DNA of 33,623 nt from Streptomyces sabulosicollis (GTDB taxonomy: Bacteria > Actinomycetota > Actinomycetes > Streptomycetales > Streptomycetaceae): positions 1-33,623 of the forward strand of contig NZ_JAEEAP010000051.1 of NCBI RefSeq assembly GCF_016103465.1, in the 5' to 3' direction. This document shows positions 21,433-28,712 of the stretch, one piece after another (position 1 is the stretch's first letter; each line of letters opens with the position of its first letter). Under the pieces are notes generated by a model. It saw only the letters and a program-made list of their open reading frames with translations, made no database searches and was not told where the DNA came from. The position numbers and the translations under genes are program-made.

Positions 21433-22551
21433 TCAGGCCAGCCCGAGCCGTACGGCCGCGGCGTCCGCGTCCACCGGGACCACGACGGGCTGCGGCGCGC
21501 CCGCCACCGCCCAGTCCGGGTCCTTGAGCCCGTTCCCGGTGACCGTGCAGACGATGCGCTGGCCCGGGTCGACCAGCCCCTGCTCGGCCGCCTTCAGCAG
21601 ACCCGCGACGCTCGCCGCGGAGGCGGGCTCGACGAAGACGCCCTCCTGCGCGGCGAGCAGCCGGTAGGCGGCGAGGATCTGACGGTCGGTCACCTCGTCG
21701 ATCAGGCCGCCGGACTCGTCGCGCGCCTGCTCGGCGAAGGTCCACGAGGCGGGATTGCCGATGCGGATGGCGGTGGCGATGGTGCTCGGCTCCTTGACCG
21801 GCTCACCCCGTACGATCGGCGCCGCGCCGGACGCCTGGAAGCCCCACATCCGGGGCGTGCGGGAGGCACGCGGCTCGCTGTCGGCGAACGGCGCCGCGTA
21901 CTCCTTGTAGCCCTTCCAGTAGGCCGTGATGTTGCCCGCGTTGCCGACCGGCAGCACATGGATGTCGGGCGCGTCCCCGAGCATGTCCACGATCTCGAAG
22001 GCGGCGGTCTTCTGGCCCTCGATCCGGGCCGGGTTGACCGAATTGACCAGCGCCACCGGGTACTTCTCCGACAGCCCGCGAGCGAGCGTCAGGCAGTCGT
22101 CGAAGTTGCCGTCGACCTGGAGGATCTTCGCGCCGTGGACGAGGGCCTGGCCCATCTTGCCCAGCGCGATCTTCCCCTGCGGGACCAGCACCGCGCAGAC
22201 CATCCCGGCCCGTACGGCGTACGCCGCCGCCGAGGCCGAGGTGTTGCCGGTGGAGGCGCAGATGACGGCCTTGGCACCGGCCTCCTTGGCCACGCTGATG
22301 GCCATCGTCATCCCGCGGTCCTTGAACGACCCGGTGGGGTTGGCGCCCTCGACCTTGAGGTGGACCTCGCAGCCGGTGCGCTCGGAGAGCACCTGCGCGG
22401 GAACCAGCGGCGTACCGCCCTCGCGCAGGGTGACGACGGGGGTCGTCCCGCTGACCGGGAGGCGGTCGCGGTACTCCTCGATGATGCCCCGCCAGCCGTG
22501 CCACTGGCGGGTGCCGGACATTCGAGGCCCGGCGTCGGCGATTGCGTTCAT
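21433..22551 (-). CDS. thrC: Threonine synthase
   Basis: This PLP enzyme converts O-phosphohomoserine to threonine. The 372-residue protein is of the short bacterial/archaeal type. The PLP lysine is in [12 protein letters not shown] (about 91-102). The phosphate cup is formed by [17 protein letters not shown], and the glycine-rich [14 protein letters not shown] follows. The ATG at 22551 has AAGGGA upstream; an internal ATG at 22518 lacks a comparable site. It follows hom after 124 nt, the normal hom-thrC order. Confidence 0.95.
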   Translation of the reverse strand: MNAIADAGPRMSGTRQWHGWRGIIEEYRDRLPVSGTTPVVTLREGGTPLVPAQVLSERTGCEVHLKVEGANPTGSFKDRGMTMAISVAKEAGAKAVICASTGNTSASAAAYAVRAGMVCAVLVPQGKIALGKMGQALVHGAKILQVDGNFDDCLTLARGLSEKYPVALVNSVNPARIEGQKTAAFEIVDMLGDAPDIHVLPVGNAGNITAYWKGYKEYAAPFADSEPRASRTPRMWGFQASGAAPIVRGEPVKEPSTIATAIRIGNPASWTFAEQARDESGGLIDEVTDRQILAAYRLLAAQEGVFVEPASAASVAGLLKAAEQGLVDPGQRIVCTVTGNGLKDPDWAVAGAPQPVVVPVDADAAAVRLGLA

Positions 22552-22675
22552 GATGTCCCTTACTCTCCGCTCACCCTCTGTTCGGCCTCAGCGTGGCCAC
22601 TGCCCGGCCTCCGCCCGCCCGCTGCTTGCCCACGACTCACGCTCTGTCCGCCTCAATTCATCCTCTACTCGCCCA

Positions 22676-23968
22676 CTACTCGCCCTCGACCCGCATGATG
22701 CTCGCGACATCGCGGACGGTGTCGAGACGGCGGAGCGCCTCCACGGTGGACGACAGCGCGGCGTCGCTCGCGCGGTGGGTCACGACCACGAGGGACGCCT
22801 CGCCGTCCTTCCCCTGCTGGCGGACGGTATCGATGGACACGCCGTGCTCGGCGAAGACTGTGGCGACCTGCGCCAGAACCCCCGGTTTGTCGGCGACGTC
22901 CAGGCTGATGTGGTAGCGAGTGACCACATCGCCCATCGGGCTCACCGGGAGCCGGCTGTAGGCGGACTCCCCGGGTCCGGTGGCGCCCGCCAGCTTGTTG
23001 CGGCAGGCGGCGACGAGGTCGCCGAGGACGGCCGAGGCGGTCGGCGAACCGCCCGCGCCCGGGCCGTAGAACATCAGCTGCCCCGCGGCGTCGGCCTCCA
23101 CGAAGACCGCGTTGTACGCCTCGCGGACGGAGGCGAGGGGGTGGCTCAGCGGAATCATCGCCGGATGCACCCGCGCGGTGACCGAGCGGCCGTCGGCGGC
23201 CCGCTCACAGATCGCGAGCAGCTTGACGGTGCAGCCCATGCGCTTGGCGGAGGCGATGTCGGCGGCCGTCACCTCGGTGATGCCCTCGCGGTGCACATCG
23301 TCGAGGGTGACCCGGGTGTGGAAGGCGATCCCGGCGAGGATGGCGGCCTTCGCGGCGGCGTCGAAGCCCTCGACGTCGGCGGTCGGGTCGGCCTCGGCGT
23401 AGCCCAGGGCCGTGGCCTCGTCCAGCGCCTCGCTGTAACCGGCGCCGCTGGAGTCCATCCGGTCGAGGATGAAGTTGGTGGTGCCGTTGACGATGCCGAG
23501 GACGCGGTTGACCTTGTCACCGGCGAGCGACTCGCGCAGCGGCCGGACCAGCGGGATCGCGCCCGCCACCGCGGCCTCGTAGTAGAGGTCCGCGTCGCGC
23601 TGCTCGGCCGCGGCGTGCAGCGCCGCGCCGTCCTGGGCGACCAGCGCCTTGTTCGCGGACACCACGCTCGCGCCGTGGTCGAAGGCCGTGGTGATGAGGG
23701 TGCGGGCGGGCTCGATCCCGCCGATGACCTCGACCACCACATCGATGTCCCCGCGTTTGACCAGGGCCGTGGCGTCGGTGGTCACCAGCTCCGCCGGCAC
23801 CCCTTCCCGGACCCGGCCGGGGCGGCGCACGGCGATCCCGGCCAGCTCGACCGGGGCCCCGATGCGCGCCGCGAGGTCGTCCGCCTGCGTCGTCATGATG
23901 CGCGCCACCTCTGAGCCGACCACTCCACAGCCCAGCAGCGCCACTTTCAGCGGACGCGTACGCATCAT
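22676..23968 (-). CDS. hom: Homoserine dehydrogenase with ACT domain
   Basis: This enzyme reduces aspartate semialdehyde to homoserine. From the ATG at 23968 (about 430 aa) the N-terminal Rossmann fold reads KVALLGCGVVGSEVARIM. The catalytic domain carries GIVNGTTNFILDRM, the family signature. A C-terminal ACT domain (about 350-430, beginning YHISLDVADKPGVLAQVATVF) is the usual site of threonine feedback inhibition. Two ATGs in tandem (23968 and 23965) follow GAGG; the longer frame to 23998 is less likely. It lies downstream of lysA, from which a hairpin at 24030-24060 separates it. Confidence 0.95.
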   Translation of the reverse strand: MMRTRPLKVALLGCGVVGSEVARIMTTQADDLAARIGAPVELAGIAVRRPGRVREGVPAELVTTDATALVKRGDIDVVVEVIGGIEPARTLITTAFDHGASVVSANKALVAQDGAALHAAAEQRDADLYYEAAVAGAIPLVRPLRESLAGDKVNRVLGIVNGTTNFILDRMDSSGAGYSEALDEATALGYAEADPTADVEGFDAAAKAAILAGIAFHTRVTLDDVHREGITEVTAADIASAKRMGCTVKLLAICERAADGRSVTARVHPAMIPLSHPLASVREAYNAVFVEADAAGQLMFYGPGAGGSPTASAVLGDLVAACRNKLAGATGPGESAYSRLPVSPMGDVVTRYHISLDVADKPGVLAQVATVFAEHGVSIDTVRQQGKDGEASLVVVTHRASDAALSSTVEALRRLDTVRDVASIMRVEGE

Positions 23969-24029
23969 CCGACCTCGTTTCTCATCCATCGCGTTCATGC
24001 ATCAGCGCGTTAGTGCACCAGTCTCATGC

Positions 24030-24060
24030 ACTGGACGGGATTTTCTGTCCCGGGTCCAGT
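24030..24060 (-). terminator. Stem-loop between lysA and hom (terminator or attenuator)
   Basis: ACTGGACGGGA (24030-24040) pairs with 24048-24060, giving 7 + 4 bp with a 2-nt bulge. The loop on the minus strand is CAGAAAA. It sits between the lysA stop and the hom start, so it could end lysA transcription or attenuate read-through into hom-thrC. Confidence 0.5.
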
Positions 24061-24127
24061 ATCCGAGATCCATTTCTCGCTGGCTGATTCCCCCTGGCGG
24101 GAGCGGCTGGCGAGAAGCAGAACCTCG

Positions 24128-25528
24128 CTAGCCGACATCGAGCCGCAGCAGATCTTCTTCCGTCTCGCGCCGGACGATCTCGCGCGCCTGCCCGTCCCGT
24201 ACGGCGACGACGGGCGGCCGGAGCGCGTGGTTGTAGTTGCTCGCCATCGAGCGGCAGTAGGCGCCGGTGGCGGGGACGGCGATGAGATCGCCGGGCGCCA
24301 GATCGGCGGGCAGGAAGGCGTCCCGTACGACGATGTCGCCGGACTCACAGTGCTTGCCGACGACGCGGGAGAGCATCGGCTCGGCGGTGGAGGCCCGGGA
24401 GACCAGCGCCACGGAGTACTCGGCGTCGTAGAGCGCGGTACGGATGTTGTCGGACATCCCGCCGTCGACGCTGACGTACGTCCGCAGCCCCGGCAGCTCC
24501 TTGACGGTGCCCACCTCGTAGAGCGTGAACGCGGTCGGCCCGACGATCGCCCGCCCCGGCTCGACCGACAGCCGCGGCACCGCGAGCCCGGCCGCGTCGC
24601 ACTCCCGGTGCACGATGTCGCGCAGCGCCTTGGCGATCTCGTGCGGCTCGCGCGGATCGTCCTCCGAGGTGTACGCGATGCCGAGGCCGCCGCCGAGGTC
24701 GATCTCGGGCAGCTCGACGCCGTGCTCGTCGCGGATCTCCTTGAGCAGCCCCACGACCCGGTGCGCCGCGACCTCGAACCCGGACGTGTCGAAGATCTGC
24801 GACCCGATGTGCGAGTGGATGCCGATGAGCTCGAGCCCGTCGAGCTTGAGCGCCCGCCGCACGGCCTCGGCGGCCTGCCCGCCCGCGAGCGGAATGCCGA
24901 ACTTCTGGTCCTCGTGGGCGGTCGCGATGAACTCGTGGGTATGCGCCTCCACACCCACCGTGATCCGGATCTGCACCCGCTGGCGCTTGCCGAGCCGCTG
25001 GGCGATGTGCGCGACCCGCGCGATCTCCTGGAACGAGTCGAGCACGATCCGCCCGACGCCCTCCTCGACCGCCCGCTCGATCTCCGCGGTGGACTTGTTG
25101 TTCCCGTGCAGCGCGATCCGCTCGGCGGGCATCCCGGCGGCGAGCGCGGTGGCCAGCTCCCCGGCGGAGCACACATCGAGGTTGAGCCCCTCCTCGTTCA
25201 GCCAGCGCACGACGGCGCGGGAGAGGAACGCCTTCCCGGCGTAGAACACGTCCGCGTCCTCACCCTCCCCCTTGAACGCCTCCCGCCAAGCCCGGCAGCG
25301 GGCCCGGAAGTCGGCCTCGTCGAGGAAGTAGGCGGGCGTCCCGAACTCCTCGGCGAGCGTCTTGACGTCGATACCGCCGACGGTCACGACGCCATCGGCG
25401 TTCCGGCTGACCGTACGGGACCACACGCGCGGATCGAGCTGATTGAGATCGGCGGGCGGCGCGGCGTAGTGCCCCTCGGGGAGGACATCGGCGTGGCGGG
25501 GCCCGGCGGGGTGGGCGGAACGGCTCAT
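24128..25528 (-). CDS. lysA: Diaminopimelate decarboxylase
   Basis: This enzyme decarboxylates meso-diaminopimelate to lysine, the last step of lysine synthesis, using PLP in an alanine-racemase-type TIM barrel. The protein has 466 residues. The PLP lysine is Lys99 in [35 protein letters not shown] and the phosphate-binding [12 protein letters not shown] follow in order. The C-terminal active-site [14 protein letters not shown] comes from the dimer partner. The ATG at 25528 has only a weak ribosome site and lies 27 nt after nrtL, suggesting read-through or coupling. Confidence 0.95.
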   Translation of the reverse strand: MSRSAHPAGPRHADVLPEGHYAAPPADLNQLDPRVWSRTVSRNADGVVTVGGIDVKTLAEEFGTPAYFLDEADFRARCRAWREAFKGEGEDADVFYAGKAFLSRAVVRWLNEEGLNLDVCSAGELATALAAGMPAERIALHGNNKSTAEIERAVEEGVGRIVLDSFQEIARVAHIAQRLGKRQRVQIRITVGVEAHTHEFIATAHEDQKFGIPLAGGQAAEAVRRALKLDGLELIGIHSHIGSQIFDTSGFEVAAHRVVGLLKEIRDEHGVELPEIDLGGGLGIAYTSEDDPREPHEIAKALRDIVHRECDAAGLAVPRLSVEPGRAIVGPTAFTLYEVGTVKELPGLRTYVSVDGGMSDNIRTALYDAEYSVALVSRASTAEPMLSRVVGKHCESGDIVVRDAFLPADLAPGDLIAVPATGAYCRSMASNYNHALRPPVVAVRDGQAREIVRRETEEDLLRLDVG

Positions 25529-25555
25529 GCTGTCTCTGCTGTCTCTCTCAAGGTC

Positions 25556-26656
25556 TTACAGATGTTCGGGTGCGCTGATGCCGAGCAGATGCAGGCCGCC
25601 GGCGAGCACCGCTCCGGTGGCATCGGCAAGGGCCAGCCGGGAACGGTGGACGGCCGAGGGTTTGTGCGGCCCGGAGGAGTCTTTGGAGGGCAGCGCCGGG
25701 CAGTCGTCATGGAACCGGTCGTGGAACTGGTCATGGAACCGGTCATGGAACCAGTCATGGAACCGGAAGAAGGCATCGGCGACGCCGACGAGATGCCGGG
25801 CGAGCTGATCGGGCGCACGGTGCCGGGCGGCGGCCTCGATGATGCGGGGGTGGTCGGCGAGGAGGCCGAGAAGGCCGATCTCGGCAGGGTGGCCGTAGGC
25901 CCCGGCCCCAGGCTCGGACTCGGCCCCAGGCTCGGCCCCAGGCTCAGCCCCGGCCCCAGGCTCGGACTCGACGGTGATGCCAAGCTGGCTGGCGTTCCGC
26001 ATCAGGGCGCGGATACGGGCATGGGCGTACTGAACCCGAAAGAGCGGGTTGTCCTCCCGCTGGGAGAGAAGACGGGCGGGGTCGAGATCGGGCAGATCAT
26101 GCCCGGCGGGCCGGAGCAGCGCCCAGCGGGCGGCATCGGGGCCGAGGGAGCGGAGCAGATCAGCCCCGGAGACCGGCACGGCCCGAACAACAGGCCCCTG
26201 ACCAGGCACAACGACTCCCCCGGCGGCGCCGACGAGCCCCCGCACCACATGCGCGACAAGCGCGGCCCGCACCTCACCACTGGCCCCGAGCGGAACCGAA
26301 ACCCCGGCGAGCGCATCACCATGCCCGTAGCGAGACCCCTGGGAGCGGACGTCCCGCACGAGCTGAGCATGGGAGCCGGCATCAAGGGTGATGTTGAGAA
26401 ACCCGGGGTCGGCGATGTCGACGCGAGCGATCCCAGGCGTACGGAGAAGCCGCCGCCGCAGGATCTCAGCGATACCGAGCGCATCCCCCTCCCCCCTGGC
26501 CAGCAGCAGGGCGACATTGGTGGCGTAGTCCCCACACCCGGGCCGAGGAGGCGTCCGCACCTTCACCCGCTCCGGCACGGCAACGCACAGCTCGTCGTCC
26601 TCAACGGCACGACGCACGGTGAGCAGCACAGTGCGGGAGAGCTGGGCGGGAGTCAC
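25556..26656 (-). CDS. nrtL: ArgS-related anticodon-binding protein NrtL (non-catalytic)
   Basis: The 366-residue protein resembles arginyl-tRNA synthetase with the catalytic core removed. The N-terminal tRNA-recognition domain (about 1-90) contains GDYATNVALLLA. HIGH and KMSKS motifs are absent. The sequence then joins the DALR-type anticodon domain through DLDPARLLSQREDNPLFRVQYAHARI. The start is GTG at 26656. No ribosome site is visible, but TACGCT ends 6 nt before it, so the mRNA may be leaderless. Two repeat expansions interrupt the anticodon domain. It may bind tRNA-Arg or a related RNA without charging it; its role is not established. Confidence 0.85.
   Translation of the reverse strand: MTPAQLSRTVLLTVRRAVEDDELCVAVPERVKVRTPPRPGCGDYATNVALLLARGEGDALGIAEILRRRLLRTPGIARVDIADPGFLNITLDAGSHAQLVRDVRSQGSRYGHGDALAGVSVPLGASGEVRAALVAHVVRGLVGAAGGVVVPGQGPVVRAVPVSGADLLRSLGPDAARWALLRPAGHDLPDLDPARLLSQREDNPLFRVQYAHARIRALMRNASQLGITVESEPGAGAEPGAEPGAESEPGAGAYGHPAEIGLLGLLADHPRIIEAAARHRAPDQLARHLVGVADAFFRFHDWFHDRFHDQFHDRFHDDCPALPSKDSSGPHKPSAVHRSRLALADATGAVLAGGLHLLGISAPEHL
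25706..25765. repeat. Five in-frame 12-bp repeats in nrtL
   Basis: Units TCATGGAACCGG, TCGTGGAACTGG, TCATGGAACCGG, TCATGGAACCAG and TCATGGAACCGG follow without gaps. On the minus strand they encode a run of FHDx (FHDW, FHDR, FHDQ, FHDR, FHDD) inside the DALR domain. The four-residue period suggests one continuous helix extended by slippage. Confidence 0.9.
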
Positions 26657-26936
26657 GGGACCAGCGTATGGGAGGAGGGGGGTACGAAAGCGAACCGGTT
26701 TCGCCCTTCGGACGAGCGCACGACGGGGGAACCGAGGCCGGGCCGGGACCGGGCCCCAGAAGCGAGCCCCGGACCTCGGCCCCATGAAGAAGCCCCGAAC
26801 CGGAAGCAAGAGCCCCGGACCCCACCCGGCCGCCGGCGCCCACAAGGAAGCCCGAGCCCCCGGACAGAACCGAATCCGAGCCCCCCGGGCCGAACCGGAG
26901 GGAAAGGAAGGGAGAGGCCCGGACCGGGGCCCACCA

Positions 26937-27368
26937 CTACCCGGTGGGCCCCACAGCCGGTTCGGCATCACCAGGCGCGGCCGCACCGGCCGCCCCCTGC
27001 CTCATCAGCCGCCGCACGAGCTCGACAAGATCGACGGGCTCGAAGGGTTTCGCGAGGAAGGCATCGACGCCCAGCGCCTTCCCGCTGTCCATCTCGTACT
27101 GCGTACACGCACTGATGATCGCGACGGGCACATGACACGTACGAGCATCAGCACGCAGCCTCGATGCCGTATGCAGCCCATCGAGTCTGGGCATCACGAC
27201 ATCGAGAGTGATCACATCGGGCCGCACCTGGTGAACGATCTCCAGGCACTCGGCACCATCGGCCGCGGTCACGACCTCGAAGCCCTCCAGCTCGAGGTTG
27301 ACCCTGATCAGCTGCCGGATGACCTTGTTGTCGTCGACGACAAGGACCCGGCCGGACAAGCCAGGCAC
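26937..27368 (-). CDS. Single-domain response regulator (CheY-like receiver)
   Basis: The 143-residue protein is a lone receiver domain: acidic pocket Asp12-Asp13 (VLVVDDNKVIRQ), phospho-acceptor Asp56 (VITLDVVMPRLDG), Ser86 (AIISA) and Lys107 (FLAKPFEP). No output domain follows, only a short Ala/Pro/Gly tail. I choose the GTG at 27368: the family homology begins within seven residues of it, and TACTCT ends 7 nt upstream with no ribosome site, which suggests leaderless translation. No histidine kinase is nearby. It could act by protein contact, as CheY does, or in a phosphorelay. The target is unknown. Confidence 0.88.
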   Translation of the reverse strand: MPGLSGRVLVVDDNKVIRQLIRVNLELEGFEVVTAADGAECLEIVHQVRPDVITLDVVMPRLDGLHTASRLRADARTCHVPVAIISACTQYEMDSGKALGVDAFLAKPFEPVDLVELVRRLMRQGAAGAAAPGDAEPAVGPTG

Positions 27369-27385
27369 ATCCTGAAGAGTAGGCG

Positions 27386-27401
27386 CGCAGCCGCGGCTGC
27401 G
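27386..27401. promoter_or_regulatory. 16-bp perfect palindrome upstream of the response regulator
   Basis: CGCAGCCGCGGCTGCG lies directly upstream of the -10-like TACTCT of the response regulator gene, where a repressor or activator would touch the promoter. High GC content makes such palindromes more frequent by chance, so this is only a candidate operator. Confidence 0.35.
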
Positions 27402-27545
27402 TCCGGGTTTTCCCCACTTCCGCCCCGTGCGAGGGACCTTTCCCCCAGACTCCTGCGCCCCGCCCTCCACATGCGGTATACGCCCCTCCGCTCCCACATC
27501 CACTCCCACATCCACTCCCCTCCCGCCAGCTCCCGATAAGCGTTC

Positions 27546-27573
27546 ATGACCACCCTGATCGAGCTGGTAGGGT
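27546..27573 (+). promoter_or_regulatory. Candidate promoter of the tRNA-Arg gene
   Basis: ATGACC (27546-27551), a 16-bp spacer and TAGGGT (27568-27573) resemble a vegetative promoter. Transcription would start about 24 nt before the tRNA. The -35 matches the consensus at four of six positions. Confidence 0.45.
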
Positions 27574-27603
27574 TCTACCCGTCGCCGCAAACAGCAGCGA
27601 CAG

Positions 27604-27675
27604 GCCCCCGTAGCTCAGGGGATAGAGCAACGGCCTCCGGAGCCGTGTGCGCAGGTTCGAATCCTGCCGGGGGCA
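27604..27675 (+). tRNA. tRNA-Arg (anticodon CCG)
   Basis: The complete cloverleaf is visible. The acceptor stem is GCCCCCG/CGGGGGC, the D-arm GCTC-GAGC, the anticodon arm ACGGC-CTCCGGA-GCCGT with CCG in the loop, a 4-nt variable loop follows, and the T-arm is GCAGG-TTCGAAT-CCTGC with discriminator A. CCA is not encoded. It reads CGG arginine codons. tRNA-Arg genes at this chromosomal place are a known integration target for Streptomyces mobile elements, and gene content changes from core to accessory immediately after it. Confidence 0.97.
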
Positions 27676-27693
27676 CTCACGCGAGTGCCTGAT

Positions 27694-27737
27694 GGACCCC
27701 GTCGCCAGCGGAAGCGCTGAGGACCGGGGTCCTTTTT
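27694..27737 (+). terminator. Terminator of the tRNA-Arg transcript
   Basis: GGACCCCG (27694-27701) pairs with CGGGGTCC (27725-27732), an inner CAGCG/CGCTG stem stabilises the loop, and a T5 run follows at 27733-27737. A second small hairpin (GCACTC/GAGTGC, 27673-27688) lies at the tRNA 3' end and may assist processing. Confidence 0.75.
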
Positions 27738-27738
27738 C

Positions 27739-27760
27739 GTGCGCAAGTCGACTTGCGCAC
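27739..27760. promoter_or_regulatory. 22-bp perfect palindrome after the tRNA terminator
   Basis: The half-site GTGCGCAAGTC is followed directly by its exact complement, with no central spacer. It lies 119 bp upstream of the antitoxin gene. Possible roles are a dimeric regulator site or a recombination site. A spacer-free palindrome is a poor RNA hairpin, which argues for recognition as DNA. Confidence 0.5.
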
Positions 27761-27866
27761 GGACACCAACAGAGTCCAAGGGCCCCAGATCCCAACTCCC
27801 TCAGAATCTCTCCCTATTGCAGCACCCTCCCCGGGATTCCTCGCCCGGCAGCAGGAGCATGCTTGG

Positions 27867-27872
27867 TAGGAT
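27867..27872 (+). promoter_or_regulatory. -10 element of the antitoxin gene, leaderless arrangement
   Basis: TAGGAT ends 7 nt before the ATG at 27880, so transcription would start at or next to the start codon. No good -35 is seen at 17 bp. The only alternative is a weak AGG as ribosome site. Confidence 0.4.
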
Positions 27873-27879
27873 AAGTAGC

Positions 27880-28140
27880 ATGAGTGAGCCTACCGGCAAA
27901 TACTCGATCACTATGCCGCGCGACATCGCCGAAGCGGCCCGTGCACGCAGCGGCCCCTCGGGCCTTTCCGCGTACGTGGCCGCCGCCGTCGCCCGTCAGA
28001 TCGAGCGCGACAACCTCAACGAACTCATCCAAGTCGCCGAAGCCGAACACGGAGCGATCACCGAGGAAGAAATCCAGGCCCTGCGCGACGAGCTTCACCG
28101 AGCCCGCCAGCAGACGAGCGGCGAGGCAGACGCTGCGTGA
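27880..28140 (+). CDS. Ribbon-helix-helix type antitoxin
   Basis: The 86-residue protein starts at the ATG at 27880 (MSEPTGKYSITMPRDIAEAARAR). The beta strand KYSITMP followed by two helices, with SGLSAYVAAAVARQIER as the second, is the CopG/RHH pattern. The acidic C-terminal half (AEAEHGAITEEEIQALRDELHRAR) would wrap the toxin. Its TGA overlaps the GTG of the PIN gene (GTGA), the usual antitoxin-first arrangement. Such proteins neutralise the partner and repress their own operon by binding palindromes. The family is inferred from sequence pattern. Confidence 0.8.
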   Translation: MSEPTGKYSITMPRDIAEAARARSGPSGLSAYVAAAVARQIERDNLNELIQVAEAEHGAITEEEIQALRDELHRARQQTSGEADAA

Positions 28141-28550
28141 CCCGCTCCCCCGCCGCTCCCGGTGGCACTCTCGTGCTCGACAGCGGGGGACTGGCCAGGG
28201 CCGTCCTGCGCGACCGCACCGTCACCGCGTGGCTCGCCATGTCCCGCGCTGACGACCTTCGTGTGATCACGTCCGCGGCCACCCTGGTGGAAGTAGTTCA
28301 TCCCCGGATCAACCGCCCGGCCCTGGAGTGGACGCTCTCGCGCCTCGTCGTGGAGCCGGTCACCGAGTCGATCGCCCGGCATGCCGCCGCGCTCCTCGCC
28401 GACGCCGGCTTGCACGGCCACAAGTACGCCATCGAGGCCATGCTCAGCGCGACCGCCCTCGCCGCTCCCGGGCCCGTTACGGTCCTCACGTCGGATCCCG
28501 AGGACCTCACGGCACTTTGCGGAGGGCGCGTCACCGTCATCAAGACCTGA
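28137..28550 (+). CDS. PIN-domain toxin (VapC-like ribonuclease)
   Basis: The 137-residue protein has the PIN fold pattern. Asp15 (LVLDSGGLA), Glu52 (TLVEVVHP) and Asp120 (VLTSDPEDL) occupy the acidic metal site. The third position, usually Asp, is Glu100 in HKYAIEAMLSATAL. PIN toxins cut tRNA or rRNA and stop growth when the antitoxin is lost. The GTG start at 28137 overlaps the antitoxin stop by 4 nt. The Glu at position 100 may weaken metal binding or may be tolerated, so activity is likely but not certain. Confidence 0.85.
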   Translation: MTRSPAAPGGTLVLDSGGLARAVLRDRTVTAWLAMSRADDLRVITSAATLVEVVHPRINRPALEWTLSRLVVEPVTESIARHAAALLADAGLHGHKYAIEAMLSATALAAPGPVTVLTSDPEDLTALCGGRVTVIKT

Positions 28551-28712
28551 CCGGCACCCGCTCCGAGGACGCGGTAAAGACCCTTCCACTCGCGTCCATG
28601 CCTACACACACGTGCCGCACACCACTTTGCCTCGACGAACATCGGCCAAGGCGCGCGCGGCATAAGCTGGGCTGCCATTCACATGGACAGCCACGTCTGG
28701 GGGAAGGCCAAC

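Noticed and set aside
23999-24127. Leader-peptide attenuator for hom
   Set aside because: A hairpin is present, but no short frame with runs of Thr, Ile or Met codons precedes it.
24026-27115. 1029-codon plus-strand open frame opposite lysA and nrtL
   Set aside because: It is antisense to lysA, whose motifs are complete. No domain is recognisable.
28627-28668. Promoter of hsdR from TTGCCT and TAAGCT
   Set aside because: The spacing between the hexamers is 30 bp, too long, and no better -35 is found. TAAGCT alone is weak evidence.
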